Part shown: positions 1 to 11,115 of the stretch, piece by piece
Layout of the letters: every line of letters begins with the position of its first letter
Numbering within the stretch: position 1 is the stretch's first letter
Assembly: GCA_024229515.1 (NCBI GenBank)
Contig: JAAESI010000275.1
Coordinates: forward strand, 62,001 to 126,000
Source: Pseudomonadota bacterium
GTDB taxonomy: Bacteria > Myxococcota_A > UBA796 > UBA9615
Direction: 5' to 3'
Length of the DNA: 64,000 nucleotides
Notes under the pieces: generated by a model
The model's database searches: none
Seen by the model: the letters and a program-made list of their open reading frames with translations, nothing else
Told to the model about the DNA's origin: nothing
Position numbers and translations under genes: made by a program

Positions 1-1641
1 GAGCCTTCCGCCGACGACGTGGCCGGACCGATCCTCCCGACGGCGCTGCGCAAGCGTCTGGAGGCCGGCGAGCAGGAGTGGCTCGCGGAGTTCCGTCGCG
101 TCAGCACCCTGTTCGTCGGAGTTCCCGAGATCGACTGGTCGGCTCCGGACGCCCAGGAACGGGGTCGGGATCTGCTCCGCGCCGTGCAGCGCGGCATCGA
201 ACCGTTCGGCGGCGTCGTCGACAAGATCCTGCACGACGACAAGGGCACGGTCGTAGTCACCGCCTTCGAGCTCCCCGCCCACACTCACGAGGACGATCCC
301 GCGCGGGCCGCGCTCGGCGCACTCGCGGCGGCCGAACACCTGGAAGCGGGCGGCTTCAGCAACTCGATCGGCGTCAGCACCGGCCGGGCGTTCTGTGGCT
401 CCTACGGCAGCACGCGACGGCGCGAGTACACGCTGCTCGGCAACTCCGTGAACCGGTCCGCCCGCATCATGGGCGGGGCCGACGGCCGCGTACTGTGCGA
501 CGCCTCGACCACGGAGGGAGCCGGGCGCCGAGTCGCGTTCGAGGAGCGCGGCGCCTTGAAGCTCAAGGGTCTGACCGAGCCCGTCCCCGTGCATCAGCCG
601 CTGGGGCGAAGCGCAGCGACCTCGGTCGCGATCGAGCCGGTCGGCGAAGTGGTCGGCCGGGAAGAGGAGCTGGAGACCCTCCGTCCCTGGATCGAGCAGC
701 CCGCGGGGCTGGTGCTGATCGAAGGCAAGGCCGGGATCGGCAAGTCGGCGCTCGCCGGCGAGGTACTCAGGGAAGTCGACGGACTGGTGCTCGTCGGCGG
801 CGCAGATCCGACGAACCAGAACACCAGCGGCCACGCCTGGCGGGGGATGCTCGCGACCTGCCTCGGGTCGGAGCCCCTGGAGCGAGCCCGCGAGCTCCTC
901 GCCGGCCGCCCGGAGCTGCTGCCGTGGCTTCCGCTCCTGGAAGACCTGCTCCCCGTCGGCGCCACCGCCACGCCTCTGACGTCGGAGATGGAAGGCCAGG
1001 GCCGGGCCGAGGCCCGCGATCAGCTCGTGGTCGAGCTGCTGCGCCAGGAGGCTCCCGCGGTGATCTTCCTCGAGGACGCGCAGTGGTTCGACTCCGCCTC
1101 GTGGGGCCTGCTGCTCGCCGTGCGTCGCACGATGCCCGACCAGGCGGTGCTGCTGACGACCCGCCCGCTGGGGGACACGCCCCCCGACGCGTTCCGCGAG
1201 ATCCACGAGCGGTCGACGGAGTACCTCGTGCTCACGTCGCTCTCGGACGAGGCCATCGCCGCCCTGGCGGCCCACACCCTCGGTGCGCGCGTGCTGTCCG
1301 ACGAGGTCGAGGCGTTCCTCGTCGGCCGCGCCGAAGGCCACGCGCTGTTCGCCGAAGAGCTCGCCCTGGCGCTGCGGGGTTCGGGGGTCGTCACGCTGGA
1401 TGGGGAGACGGCGGTCGCGCGGTCCGCGGACGTCTTGAACGACCTCGGACTGCCCGAGACCGTCGAAGGGGTGATCGGGAGCCGCATCGATCAGCTGTCC
1501 GCCGAAGAGCAGATGGCGGTCAAGGTCGCCAGCGTCGTCGGACGCGTCTTCGCCTTGACCACGCTCCGGGGCGTTCATCCGATCGAGGAGCAGCGAGCCC
1601 TGGTCGGGGACCACGCCGCCGCGTCGTCGAGCACGAACTGA
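1..1641 (+). CDS. Adenylate/guanylate cyclase-like domain plus AAA ATPase, N-terminal fragment (5' end outside window)
   Basis: The frame is open from base 1, so the gene begins upstream. Residues ~35-210 resemble the second cyclase homology domain of large regulators with the order cyclase-ATPase-TPR; it keeps the DDKG and RRREYTLLGNSVN stretches but not the first metal-binding Asp, as is usual for that second copy. A Walker A motif (GKAGIGKS, ~residue 242) and a Walker B-like FLEDAQWF (~356) mark an AAA/STAND-type ATPase. The frame stops at 1641 just after the ATPase, while the matching continuation is found in another frame from about 1614, so this is the front part of one frameshifted gene. 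A role in nucleotide signalling is inferred from the family; the substrate is unknown. Confidence 0.8.
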   Translation, partial: EPSADDVAGPILPTALRKRLEAGEQEWLAEFRRVSTLFVGVPEIDWSAPDAQERGRDLLRAVQRGIEPFGGVVDKILHDDKGTVVVTAFELPAHTHEDDPARAALGALAAAEHLEAGGFSNSIGVSTGRAFCGSYGSTRRREYTLLGNSVNRSARIMGGADGRVLCDASTTEGAGRRVAFEERGALKLKGLTEPVPVHQPLGRSAATSVAIEPVGEVVGREEELETLRPWIEQPAGLVLIEGKAGIGKSALAGEVLREVDGLVLVGGADPTNQNTSGHAWRGMLATCLGSEPLERARELLAGRPELLPWLPLLEDLLPVGATATPLTSEMEGQGRAEARDQLVVELLRQEAPAVIFLEDAQWFDSASWGLLLAVRRTMPDQAVLLTTRPLGDTPPDAFREIHERSTEYLVLTSLSDEAIAALAAHTLGARVLSDEVEAFLVGRAEGHALFAEELALALRGSGVVTLDGETAVARSADVLNDLGLPETVEGVIGSRIDQLSAEEQMAVKVASVVGRVFALTTLRGVHPIEEQRALVGDHAAASSSTN

Positions 1642-3206
1642 CCACGCCGGAGGTGCCCGAGCCCCACCCCGCGTGGCTGTTCAAACATGCCCTGGTCCAG
1701 GCGACCGCCTACCAGCGGATGGTCCCTTCGCAACGCGCCAAGCTGCACGCGGCGGTGGCGTCTTGGCTGGAGACCGAGCAAGAGAGCCCGCCGTGGTCGC
1801 TCCTGGCCTGGCACTGGAAGCAGGCCGGCGACGATGCCAAGACGGTCGAGGCGTGCTCGGCCGCGGGCCAGGAAGCGCTCGACCGGTTCGCCAACACCGA
1901 GGCGCTGGGCTTCTTCGGTGACGCCCTCCGGCTCGGGACCGACGTCCCTCCGCTGCGCCGCGCCCGCTGGCATGCAGGGGCGGCCCAGGCACTGCGGCGG
2001 GAGGGTCGCTGGGCGGAACTCGAGGAGCACGGCCTCGAAGCACTCAGGCTCATCGGCTTCCCCCTCCCCGCCGCAAAGCTCGTCGTCGTCGGCTCGCTCT
2101 TCAAACAGATGGGGACCCAGATCCTGCATCGGTACCTCCCGTTGTTCCCCGAACGGACCGGGGAGCCGAGGGAGCGGCACCAGCTCGCCTCGGAGGTCCT
2201 GCAGGTGCTGGGAGAGCACTACTACCGTCGAAACGACGCGCTGATGATGCTGACGACCAACTGGACGCAGGCCAACCACGCCGACCGCGGTGGGACCTGC
2301 GCGGCGGCTGCCTACGCGTATTCAGGGATCGCCGTGATGCTCGCGTTCATGGGGCTGACCGGGATCCGACGGAAGTACCACGAGCGCGCGGCGCGAACCG
2401 CTCGCGAGACCGGCCGGGACGGCGTCTTCGCCTACGTCAACACCTTGAAGCTCGCGGACGGCGCCTCGACCGGCGAACTGGACTACGTCGACGCCCCCTT
2501 CGGCGAGGCCTCGGCGCTCTATCCGAAGCTCGGGGACAGCTTCAACCACGAACTGACCCTGTCTCTGCTGGCGTTCTCTCGCATGCACATGGGCCGGTTC
2601 GACGAGTCCCGGGCCCTCGCGGAGCAGCTCTGGGCGTCGGCCCACCCCTGGGGCGAGGCTCAAAACCAGAGCCTCGCGCTGTCGGCCCAGCTGTCCATGG
2701 ACCTCGCCGAAGGCCAGTCCCAGGTGGAGCAGTTGGAGGTGCTCGAGCCGTTCCTGGAGCGGATCCCCCACGTCGACCAGGTGCTCGCGACCGGACTGCT
2801 CGCCCAGGGCTGGATGGCCCATGGTGACGAGGCCCGGGCGCTGGAGTTCGCGGAGCGATGCGCCGCCCTCATGAGGGAGCAGGCGCCGACGATCTACTAC
2901 TGCCTGCTGGGCATCGCCGGATTCACGGAGCTGTACCTGGACCTGCTCGAGGCTCGTCCGGAGGCGGCCGACAGCGCCGCCTGGAAGGACTCGGTGGAGC
3001 TCGGCCTCAAGATGATGGGCAGCGTCTCCCAAATGCAGGCGGTGTGCCGTCCCCGACGGTGGATTCTGGCGGCCCGCTGGGACCGTCAGCGGGGCAAGTC
3101 AGCCGCGGCGGCCAAGAAGCTGAAGAAGGCACGCTCGCTCGCCAAGCTCGTCAACGGGGCCTGGGACGAGCGGCTCGTCGACGAGGAGCTGGCGCGGCTC
3201 GCCTGA
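1614..3206 (+). CDS. C-terminal TPR-like part of the cyclase/ATPase regulator, frameshifted
   Basis: From VVEHELTTPE at ~1623 this frame carries the expected next segment (PAWLFKHALVQATAYQ, then an alpha-helical repeat region of ~500 residues), typical of the winged-helix/TPR half of cyclase-ATPase proteins. No start codon is needed if it is the back half of the upstream gene; the first alternatives inside are GTG 1653 and ATG 1719. Adding one base near 1618-1623 joins both halves as ...HAAxVVEHEL. The stop abuts the stop of the convergent radical SAM gene with no gap. It may be a true pseudogene or a consensus error. Confidence 0.75.
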   Translation, partial: RRRVVEHELTTPEVPEPHPAWLFKHALVQATAYQRMVPSQRAKLHAAVASWLETEQESPPWSLLAWHWKQAGDDAKTVEACSAAGQEALDRFANTEALGFFGDALRLGTDVPPLRRARWHAGAAQALRREGRWAELEEHGLEALRLIGFPLPAAKLVVVGSLFKQMGTQILHRYLPLFPERTGEPRERHQLASEVLQVLGEHYYRRNDALMMLTTNWTQANHADRGGTCAAAAYAYSGIAVMLAFMGLTGIRRKYHERAARTARETGRDGVFAYVNTLKLADGASTGELDYVDAPFGEASALYPKLGDSFNHELTLSLLAFSRMHMGRFDESRALAEQLWASAHPWGEAQNQSLALSAQLSMDLAEGQSQVEQLEVLEPFLERIPHVDQVLATGLLAQGWMAHGDEARALEFAERCAALMREQAPTIYYCLLGIAGFTELYLDLLEARPEAADSAAWKDSVELGLKMMGSVSQMQAVCRPRRWILAARWDRQRGKSAAAAKKLKKARSLAKLVNGAWDERLVDEELARLA

Positions 3207-4220
3207 TCAGCGCTTGCCGCGGAGCCGGCGCAGTCCGTTTCGACCCTCGCGCACCAGATCCGCGAGCCCTCCCCGGGTCAGGCTGTCGATGAGCTGGTAG
3301 TCGGTTCGGCAGGAGCCGTGGCAGGCGCCCGACCGGACCAACGGCCGGGCCAACGCCGCCTCCAGCGTCTCGTGCTTCAGATCCCCCAGCGGCTGGTCGC
3401 ACTGGCAGCAGCCGGAGACGCGAAGGTCCGGGTAGATGGCGATCTGCCCCAGCTGCTCGGGCGTGCACGGCGGCGCGGTGCGGGTGGTCAGGAACGTCTC
3501 CGCCAGAGTGATCTGTTCGTCGTCCTCGAACAGCGCGCCGGGGTCGGCGGCCCGCACCCGGCGAAGCAGCCGGACGATGTCGCCGGCGGCGCTGGCGGGC
3601 GGGAGGTTGTCGACGTAGCTGTCCAGCTGGATGGAGACCTGCGAGGCCCCCGCCGCGAGCATGTTCTCCACGAAGCCGTCCAGGTCCTCGTAGTTGTTGC
3701 GCGACAGGATGCACTTCACGAGCACCGGCCCCTCGGGGTCGGCGGCCCGGAGCAGCCCCACGGCGGACGTCGACCGGGCGTAGCTCCCAGCCCCCCGAAC
3801 CCGGTCGTTGCCCGCCTCGTTGCCGTCGATCGACACCACCAGGCGGCCGAAGGTCTCCGTGATCGCACGCGCATTGCGAGCGGTGACGGGGAAGCCGTTC
3901 GTGAACAGCCCCGGCACCACGCCCGCCGCCGTGAGCCCCTGCGCGATCTCCAGGGCGTGCGGATGCATGAGCGGCTCGCCGCCCGCGAGGAAGCACAGCG
4001 CCACCCCCGCTCGCCCGAGCTGGTCGGCGACCTCCAACGCGACGGGAAGCTCGACCTCGTACGGATCGAGCTCGTACTCCCGGTAGAAGAAGCAGTTGTC
4101 GCAGCGCAGGTTGCACTGGCCGGTGATGAAGAAGGTCGCGAAGAAGGGGGCTGCTTCGCCCCGCCGCGCGCGGACGAGCTGCTTGGCGAACGACTTGTAG
4201 AAGGGGAGCGGGAGGCCCAT
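3207..4220 (-). CDS. Radical SAM protein with Cys-rich C-terminus
   Basis: This 337-residue protein has the radical SAM cluster motif CxxxCxxC at C36, C40 and C43 (CNLRCDNC), a GGEPL motif (GGE) about 60 residues later, and a C-terminal set of Cys residues (PPCTPEQ, SGCCQC, GACHGSC) that could hold a SPASM-like auxiliary iron-sulfur cluster. Such enzymes split S-adenosylmethionine to a 5'-deoxyadenosyl radical; the substrate cannot be told. ATG at 4220 is chosen because it overlaps the TGA of the upstream DUF2293 gene (TGATG), implying translational coupling; the frame stays open further upstream, but that part is antisense-like noise. Confidence 0.85.
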   Translation of the reverse strand: MGLPLPFYKSFAKQLVRARRGEAAPFFATFFITGQCNLRCDNCFFYREYELDPYEVELPVALEVADQLGRAGVALCFLAGGEPLMHPHALEIAQGLTAAGVVPGLFTNGFPVTARNARAITETFGRLVVSIDGNEAGNDRVRGAGSYARSTSAVGLLRAADPEGPVLVKCILSRNNYEDLDGFVENMLAAGASQVSIQLDSYVDNLPPASAAGDIVRLLRRVRAADPGALFEDDEQITLAETFLTTRTAPPCTPEQLGQIAIYPDLRVSGCCQCDQPLGDLKHETLEAALARPLVRSGACHGSCRTDYQLIDSLTRGGLADLVREGRNGLRRLRGKR

Positions 4221-5020
4221 CACCGGTTGAATCTCGCCCGGACCTTCTCGTAGAGCGCCTGCTGCTCGGCGTCCCGATCCGTGGGTGGGTTCTCCACCGC
4301 CGCCGGCGCCTCGGCCTTCGGCGCCGGCGCGGGCTGGTCCGAGGTCCCGATCGCGGCCCGAAGCGCGCACTTCGGCGCCGTCGGCTCGCCCCGGCGGTAC
4401 CGATCGAGCAGCTTCCGCGACTCCCTCGCCAGCTCCCTCCGCACCTCCCGGCGTCGACCCTTCACGCGGGCGATGCTCATGTGGTCGTAGGCGGTGGTCT
4501 GGTGTCGCAACCACGCGATCACCGCCGCTTCGGCGCGCTGCCCCACCGGGATCCGCTGGGTCCGCGCGACCGTGCCGCTCCCCACCGGCGTCGCGTGCGC
4601 GGCGATGGCCTTGGCGAGGCTGCGCTCCAGCTCCCGATGCCGCCGGTGGAAACCCAGGAAGGTGGCGACCTGGAGCTCGAACTCGACGGCGTACTCGGCA
4701 TGCCCCCGGGCCCGCCGCCCCCGATCCGCCGCGAGCTTGCGCTGGTACTCCGGCGTCGCCCGTTGCGCCTCGACCGCCACTCTCGCCGCGGCGATCCGGT
4801 CCGCCGGCGCCCAGACCCCCAGGGAGAAGGTCCGCCGCCCCTTCTTCTCCTTCTCCGTCCACGTCGGACCGCCCGCCTTGACCCGCCGCGTCAGCCCCGC
4901 GTCCCCCGGGGGGAGCAACTCCCAGCCGTCGGGGACCGCCAGCGTGGTGCCTTCGTGGACGACCGTGCGCGGCCGCCGGCCGGACTTCACGGTGAGGGTC
5001 TGCTCCGCAGGGTTGCTCAT
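4220..5020 (-). CDS. DUF2293 domain protein
   Basis: The 266-residue soluble protein carries in residues ~160-215 the stretch RHQTTAYDHM...RVKGRRREVRR, which I recognise as a DUF2293 signature. It is rich in Arg and Lys, which would suit nucleic-acid binding, but no function is established. The C-terminal 45 residues are Pro/Ala-rich linker. It is the first gene of a two-gene unit with the radical SAM enzyme (one-base overlap). TAGCCT lies nine bases before the ATG and may be a -10 element. Confidence 0.75.
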   Translation of the reverse strand: MSNPAEQTLTVKSGRRPRTVVHEGTTLAVPDGWELLPPGDAGLTRRVKAGGPTWTEKEKKGRRTFSLGVWAPADRIAAARVAVEAQRATPEYQRKLAADRGRRARGHAEYAVEFELQVATFLGFHRRHRELERSLAKAIAAHATPVGSGTVARTQRIPVGQRAEAAVIAWLRHQTTAYDHMSIARVKGRRREVRRELARESRKLLDRYRRGEPTAPKCALRAAIGTSDQPAPAPKAEAPAAVENPPTDRDAEQQALYEKVRARFNR

Positions 5021-5087
5021 GCGCCGTCGAGGCTACTTTCTTTCGCCTCCGCCGGGGGCGGGTTCCGAGCGTCGTCCGACGCGCGGG

Positions 5088-6176
5088 TCAGGGTGTCTGG
5101 CAGCGCTGCTCGTAGCCGACCGAATTCGCGATGCGACGGCCCGGGGCGGCGAGGAGGCCGTGCGGCAAGGCAGCGCAGCCCCCCTCCAACAACCGGCACC
5201 CGACGGCGGCGGAGGCCTCGACCTCGAGACCGTCGCCGACGGAGCCAAGGAGGACTGCGGCGCCGCCGAGGCGGTCTGCAATCCCCGCCTCGCCGATGAC
5301 GAAGCAGACCCGCGGCGCGTCGGAGCCAGCGAATCCGAGCCCTACAATCGCGTTCAGGATCTCCGGATCGAGCGCTGTGACGGGCGCCAGTTCGGGGTGC
5401 TGGTGGAAGTAGATGAGCGGCTGACCGCCGGCGTCGGAGGCGAACGCCCGGAGCCTCTCAGCGGTACGCACGGCCCGCGGCAGGGGGTGATCGGCGGGTT
5501 CGGCCTCCAGGACATCGGGAATCAACGCCACCGCACCGTTCCATCCCGGGATGGCCAGCCAGGCGATGGCGGCCGCGATCGGAGCCGCCGCTGCGGCACG
5601 GCCGCCGACCGCTCCCCCTAGCGATCGGGCCGCTGCCGCCGAGGCCGCCATGAACAGCGCCTGGCCGGCGCCGATGTGGGAGACGTAGTCGGTGGTCGCC
5701 GCCATCACGACGTAGGGACCCACGGTCGCCGCCGCGAAGAACCCGAGCCGTCCGGCGAGCGCGTCGGCCTCCCGGTCCGGTTCCGCCTCCGCCGTTCGCA
5801 CCAGTGAGGCCACGACAGCGACGGCGATCAGAATCGGAACGAGCACGGAGACGACCTTTCCGAGGCCCGTCGCCTGCCGGAGCACGATCATCACGTCGAA
5901 GCTCTTGAACCAGGCGCCTTCGACGAACCCGGGCACGGCCCGTTCCTGGGCGAGGTCCTCCACGATCCGGACCGAATCGAAGAACACGAAGACCAGCAGC
6001 GGTCCCAGCCCCGCCGCCAACGCCGCGACGGCGGCAGCGGCTCGGTGCGCGGCGAGCCGGCGCACATCCCAGGCGGCGATGGCCACGGCGACGATCCCGG
6101 CCGCCCCGAGCCCCGGCTGCATGCCCGCCGCGAACGCCCCTCCGAGCACCAGCAGAGCCGGACCGGCGACGTGTCG
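5088..6176 (-). CDS. Membrane glycosyltransferase-like protein, C-terminal part after in-frame TAG
   Basis: This continues the upstream fragment in the same frame; the only interruption is TAG at 6177-6179, followed by RHVAGPALL and then GTG 6149 as the first possible restart. It contains several hydrophobic segments and a soluble C-terminal region of ~100 residues with IYFHQHPEL. Read through, the whole gene would be 5088-6644, ~518 residues, a plausible size for a multi-pass GT-C enzyme that uses lipid-linked sugars. The family call is inferred from topology and the neighbouring AftB-like gene, not from a clear motif. Confidence 0.6.
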   Translation of the reverse strand, partial: RHVAGPALLVLGGAFAAGMQPGLGAAGIVAVAIAAWDVRRLAAHRAAAAVAALAAGLGPLLVFVFFDSVRIVEDLAQERAVPGFVEGAWFKSFDVMIVLRQATGLGKVVSVLVPILIAVAVVASLVRTAEAEPDREADALAGRLGFFAAATVGPYVVMAATTDYVSHIGAGQALFMAASAAAARSLGGAVGGRAAAAAPIAAAIAWLAIPGWNGAVALIPDVLEAEPADHPLPRAVRTAERLRAFASDAGGQPLIYFHQHPELAPVTALDPEILNAIVGLGFAGSDAPRVCFVIGEAGIADRLGGAAVLLGSVGDGLEVEASAAVGCRLLEGGCAALPHGLLAAPGRRIANSVGYEQRCQTP

Positions 6177-6644
6177 CTACCGACCGAGAATCAGCCCCAG
6201 GACCGCCACCATGAGGGCCGTGCTGGCCAGGTACGGCGTCTCGAACCCGCGGCCCACCGGTGCGTCGAGGCTGACCAAGGCGAGCGCCATGAGGAACGCC
6301 GCGGGACGGCCGACGGGGCGGGCCATCGCCAACCACACCAACGGCACGGCGAGCGCCTGGAGCGAACCCCACACCACCAGGAAGACCTCGACGTGCCCGG
6401 CCAGCAGCGGGATCAACGGGGCCGCCAGCGCAGGGGGAACCGTCGTGTACAGGTAGGGATACGCCGCCGATGGCGCGATCCCGGCTGACAGCTCGGAGGC
6501 CGTCCGCAGGAACCACGCCCAGTCCAACTCGACGGGGATCTGCCCCGGGTGGTGGGTGCGGACGAAGGCGGCGGCCAGCCAGAGGGCGGCGGGGACGGCC
6601 GCGTCGACCCGGGTCAACGATCCTTGGATCGGAGCTTTCTCCAC
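6177..6644 (-). CDS. Membrane glycosyltransferase-like protein, N-terminal part
   Basis: These 155 residues start at GTG 6644 (GGAG four bases upstream) and contain an N-terminal hydrophobic helix, a luminal-type loop with ELDWAWFLRTASEL, and three further membrane segments, ending at LGLILGR before TAG. The loop with acidic residues after the first helix resembles GT-C glycosyltransferases. Since the same frame carries on for 363 more codons, this is best read as the first part of one gene broken by a nonsense codon. TGG (Trp) would become TAG by one transition. Confidence 0.6.
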   Translation of the reverse strand: MEKAPIQGSLTRVDAAVPAALWLAAAFVRTHHPGQIPVELDWAWFLRTASELSAGIAPSAAYPYLYTTVPPALAAPLIPLLAGHVEVFLVVWGSLQALAVPLVWLAMARPVGRPAAFLMALALVSLDAPVGRGFETPYLASTALMVAVLGLILGR

Positions 6645-6674
6645 CGACTCCGTCTAGCACGGAGAGGCCGTCCC

Positions 6675-8500
<1,826 letters not shown>

Positions 8501-8504
<4 letters not shown>

Positions 8505-10006
8505 CGGCTCAGCTCCGCACGCAGGTGCGCAGCGAGCCGCAGGGCCAGCGCCACGATGGTGAGCGTCGGGTTCGACACCCCGCAGGTGGGGAACACCGAG
8601 CTGCCCGCGACCCAGAGGTTGGCGACGCCGTGCACCCGCCCGTGGCCGTCGACCACGCCGGTCGACGGATCCGACGCCATCCGCGTGGTGCCGATGTGGT
8701 GGTCGCCGCCCTTGACGTCGTCCCAGGGCTGGTCGGGGCCGATCAGCAGCCGCGCCCGCCCCAGGCTCGCCGCCGACACCGCCGTCACGAACCGCTCGGC
8801 CGAGCGGCGCATGCTCGCGGCGTCCTCGTCGGTGAAGCGCCAGTCGAGGCGGACGGTGCGGAGCCCCAGCGCGTCGACCTCGTCGCCGAGCGTGACCCGG
8901 CTGTCGGGGTTGGGCCGCTGCTCCGCTCGGATGGACATGCGCGCCAGTTGGATGCGGGGGTCAGCGTCCACGTCCTGCCCGAGGGTGTCGACCGCGCCCG
9001 CCAGCTGCCCGACCGCGACCCCGAGCTCGTCCAGCTCCTTGCTCGCCTTCTGCCGCCGCAGCCCCACCGACCAGCCCTGGAGCCGCTGCTCCGCCTTGAC
9101 CCGGTCGCTGAGCACGAACACCCCGTTGGTGCGCACCCCCACCGCGGGGTCCTCCTTGCGGTCGAAGTACAGCGCCGCGAACTTCTTGGCGGAGGCCCGA
9201 TCGACGAACTGCACCTGCCCGTACCGGCCGGCGTGGGGGTGGTCCATGAAGTAGCGGCCGACCTGATCCCGGTCGTTGCCGAGCCCGTCCGAGCTCAGCA
9301 GCAGGCGCGGGTTCTCGATGCCGCCGGCGGCGAGTACGAAGCCGCGGGCGCGCACCCGCAGGCACTTGCCCTCAGGGGTCACCGCGTCTGCCTCCGTGAC
9401 CGCGCCTCGGGCCTCGGTGGTGTGCAGGTGGGTCACCGCCGCCGCGAGCAGCCGCACGTCGGGGGCGTCCACGATGTCGGCGCGGTACACCTTCCCGAAA
9501 CGGACGGGCTTGCTGAAGTGGAAGATCCGCGTCTCCACCTCGCCGCCGGGCACCTCCAGGATCGGCCGTCCGTGGGACGTGCTCCCCGCGCCGCCGCCAT
9601 CGAACGGCGGGATGTGCACGACCTCACACGCCTGCCGGTACAGCGGCGTCAGCTTCGCCCGGGAGATCGGCCAGCCGCTGTTGGGCATCCAGTCGCGGGC
9701 CTCCAGATCGACGGCGTCCAGCGGACGGCACCAGCCGCGCCAATGGCCCGTGGTGCCGCCGAAGTAGCGCAGCCGGCTGGTCTGGAGGTAGGCGGAGTCC
9801 TCGCCGTAGCGCCGGACCATCTCGCCCGCGTACAGCGCCTGGCTGGCGGAGCTGGGTTCCAGGCCGCCGGCCTCCAGCAACAGGACCTGCAGCCCCGATC
9901 CGCGCAGCGTCCGCGCCATCGTGATGCCCGCCGCGCCCGCACCGACGATGCACAGGTCGGCTTCGACGACGGCTCCGGCGTTCAGATCAGCGGCATCGAG
10001 GATCAC
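8501..10006 (-). CDS. GMC family FAD-dependent oxidoreductase
   Basis: The 501-residue protein has an N-terminal FAD-binding Rossmann motif (GAGAAG at ~21-26), followed by an E-A-G-G strand end, and the GMC C-terminal domain with HHIGTTRM and a late GVSNPTLTIVALALRLA segment. GMC enzymes oxidise alcohols, sugars or sterols using FAD; the active-site His of this subgroup lies in the HHIG motif. GTG 10006 is chosen over the frame's earlier start because it overlaps the TetR stop as GTGA. It sits between the regulator and a glycosyltransferase, so a lipid or glycolipid alcohol is a possible substrate (inference). Confidence 0.85.
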
Positions 10007-10563
10007 GGCTCGCGGAGTGTGCCCGCCCGGGCCAGCCGCGCCAACCACGCGCGGAACGCCGCCCGATCGGTCTCGGACTCCGGAAGCCCCAGCACCTGCC
10101 GCAGCCGCTCCCCGAAGATCGCGTCACCGAACAGCACGGCGCCGAGCATCAGCATGGTGAACCCCTCCTCGGAGTTCTCGGTCCCCAGGTCCGCCACTGC
10201 CCCCTCGAACACGGCATCCGGAAGCCCCTGCCCCGACAACAGCAGCCATGCGCCGAGGCGGGCGTTGCCCTTGCGCCGGGCGACATCGTCGATCAGCTCC
10301 ACGAACTGCTCGGGCTCCAGCTCCCCGGCGGATCCGGCCATGCCCGCGAGGTCCTCGAACAGCCCCGTCCAGGCCTGCTCCACGAGCGCCCGCATGAGCC
10401 CATCACGACTCCCGAAGTGGTGAAGCACCGCCTGGCGCGAGACCCCCACGTCTCCGGCGACATCGTCCAACCGGAGCGCCGTCGGGCCCCCCTCCCGCAG
10501 ACGCAGCTCGGCGGCAGCGAGCAGCTCGGCACGGGTCTCAGCGGCAGGCCGTCGTTTTCTCAC
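10003..10563 (-). CDS. TetR family transcriptional regulator
   Basis: The 186-residue protein has the TetR-type helix-turn-helix at residues ~28-50 (LDDVAGDVGVSRQAVLHHFGSRDGL) and a variable ligand-binding helical domain. It starts at GTG 10563 and is divergent from the Mpo1-like gene, with a 66-base gap holding a palindromic site at 10597-10616. It is the first gene of a coupled TetR-GMC-glycosyltransferase unit. The likely role is repression of both directions until a fatty or hydrophobic ligand binds (inference from family and layout). Confidence 0.88.
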   Translation of the reverse strand: MRKRRPAAETRAELLAAAELRLREGGPTALRLDDVAGDVGVSRQAVLHHFGSRDGLMRALVEQAWTGLFEDLAGMAGSAGELEPEQFVELIDDVARRKGNARLGAWLLLSGQGLPDAVFEGAVADLGTENSEEGFTMLMLGAVLFGDAIFGERLRQVLGLPESETDRAAFRAWLARLARAGTLREP

Positions 10564-10596
10564 TTTGCGGTTGCGATCATCATGGCGCTTCTTGTA

Positions 10597-10616
10597 CTTA
10601 CTTTCTCGTAAGTAAG
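10597..10616. promoter_or_regulatory. Inverted repeat, probable TetR operator
   Basis: CTTACTT and AAGTAAG form perfect 7-base arms around a 6-base spacer. The site is AT-rich in a very GC-rich background and lies between the divergent TetR and Mpo1-like genes, overlapping the start of the AAGGAG ribosome site of the latter. Confidence 0.75.
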
Positions 10617-10628
10617 GAGTTTTGACTG

Positions 10629-11111
10629 ATGCGCAGCGCGACGACCTGGTTCGAGATGTACGGCGAGAGCCACCAGAACAAGACCAACAAGGCGATCCAC
10701 TGGGTCGCCATTCCGGTGATCCTGCTGGTCTCGATCGGCCTGGTGCAGGCGATCCCGCACCCGTTCGCGGAGGTCTCCCCCTACTTGAACTGGGCTGTGT
10801 TCGCGTGGGCGATCTGCCTCGTCTTCTATGCCCGCCTGTCCTGGACGATCTTCGCCGGCATGGCCCTGATCGGCGCCGCCTGCCTCTCCATCAACTTCGC
10901 CATCGTGGCCGCCGGCCTGCCTCTGACGAAGCTGTGCGCGGGCGTCTTCTTCACCGCATGGGTGTTTCAGTTCATCGGCCACAAGATCGAGGGCAAGAAG
11001 CCGTCCTTCTTCCAGGACATCCAGTTCCTCCTGGTCGGACCGGCGTGGCTGCTGCAGTTCGTCTACCGGCAGGTCGGCATCCCGGTCGAGACGCGGCGCC
11101 TCGCGGCCTGA
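10629..11111 (+). CDS. Mpo1-like (DUF962) membrane protein
   Basis: A 160-residue protein with four hydrophobic segments, the N-terminal YGESHQNKTNKAIHW motif and FIGHKIEGKKP near residue 118, which define the DUF962/Mpo1 family. Yeast Mpo1 is an Fe(II) dioxygenase that removes one carbon from 2-hydroxy fatty acids; the conserved His residues in both motifs are the expected metal ligands. ATG 10629 has AAGGAG nine bases upstream. The operator-like palindrome next to it suggests control by the divergent TetR protein, pointing to a lipid-related function for the whole locus. Confidence 0.85.
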   Translation: MRSATTWFEMYGESHQNKTNKAIHWVAIPVILLVSIGLVQAIPHPFAEVSPYLNWAVFAWAICLVFYARLSWTIFAGMALIGAACLSINFAIVAAGLPLTKLCAGVFFTAWVFQFIGHKIEGKKPSFFQDIQFLLVGPAWLLQFVYRQVGIPVETRRLAA

Positions 11112-11115
11112 CATC

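Noticed and set aside
3207..4862. Longer radical SAM reading frame starting at 4862
   Set aside because: The extra 214 codons overlap DUF2293 on the same strand and are low-complexity; ATG 4220 has the natural overlap.
6177..6179. TAG as a recoded sense codon
   Set aside because: TAG ends several intact genes in the window (for example 33681-33683 and 15855-15857).
10560..11114. Open frame antisense to the Mpo1-like gene
   Set aside because: Overlaps operator and a well-supported DUF962 gene; no signal or domain.
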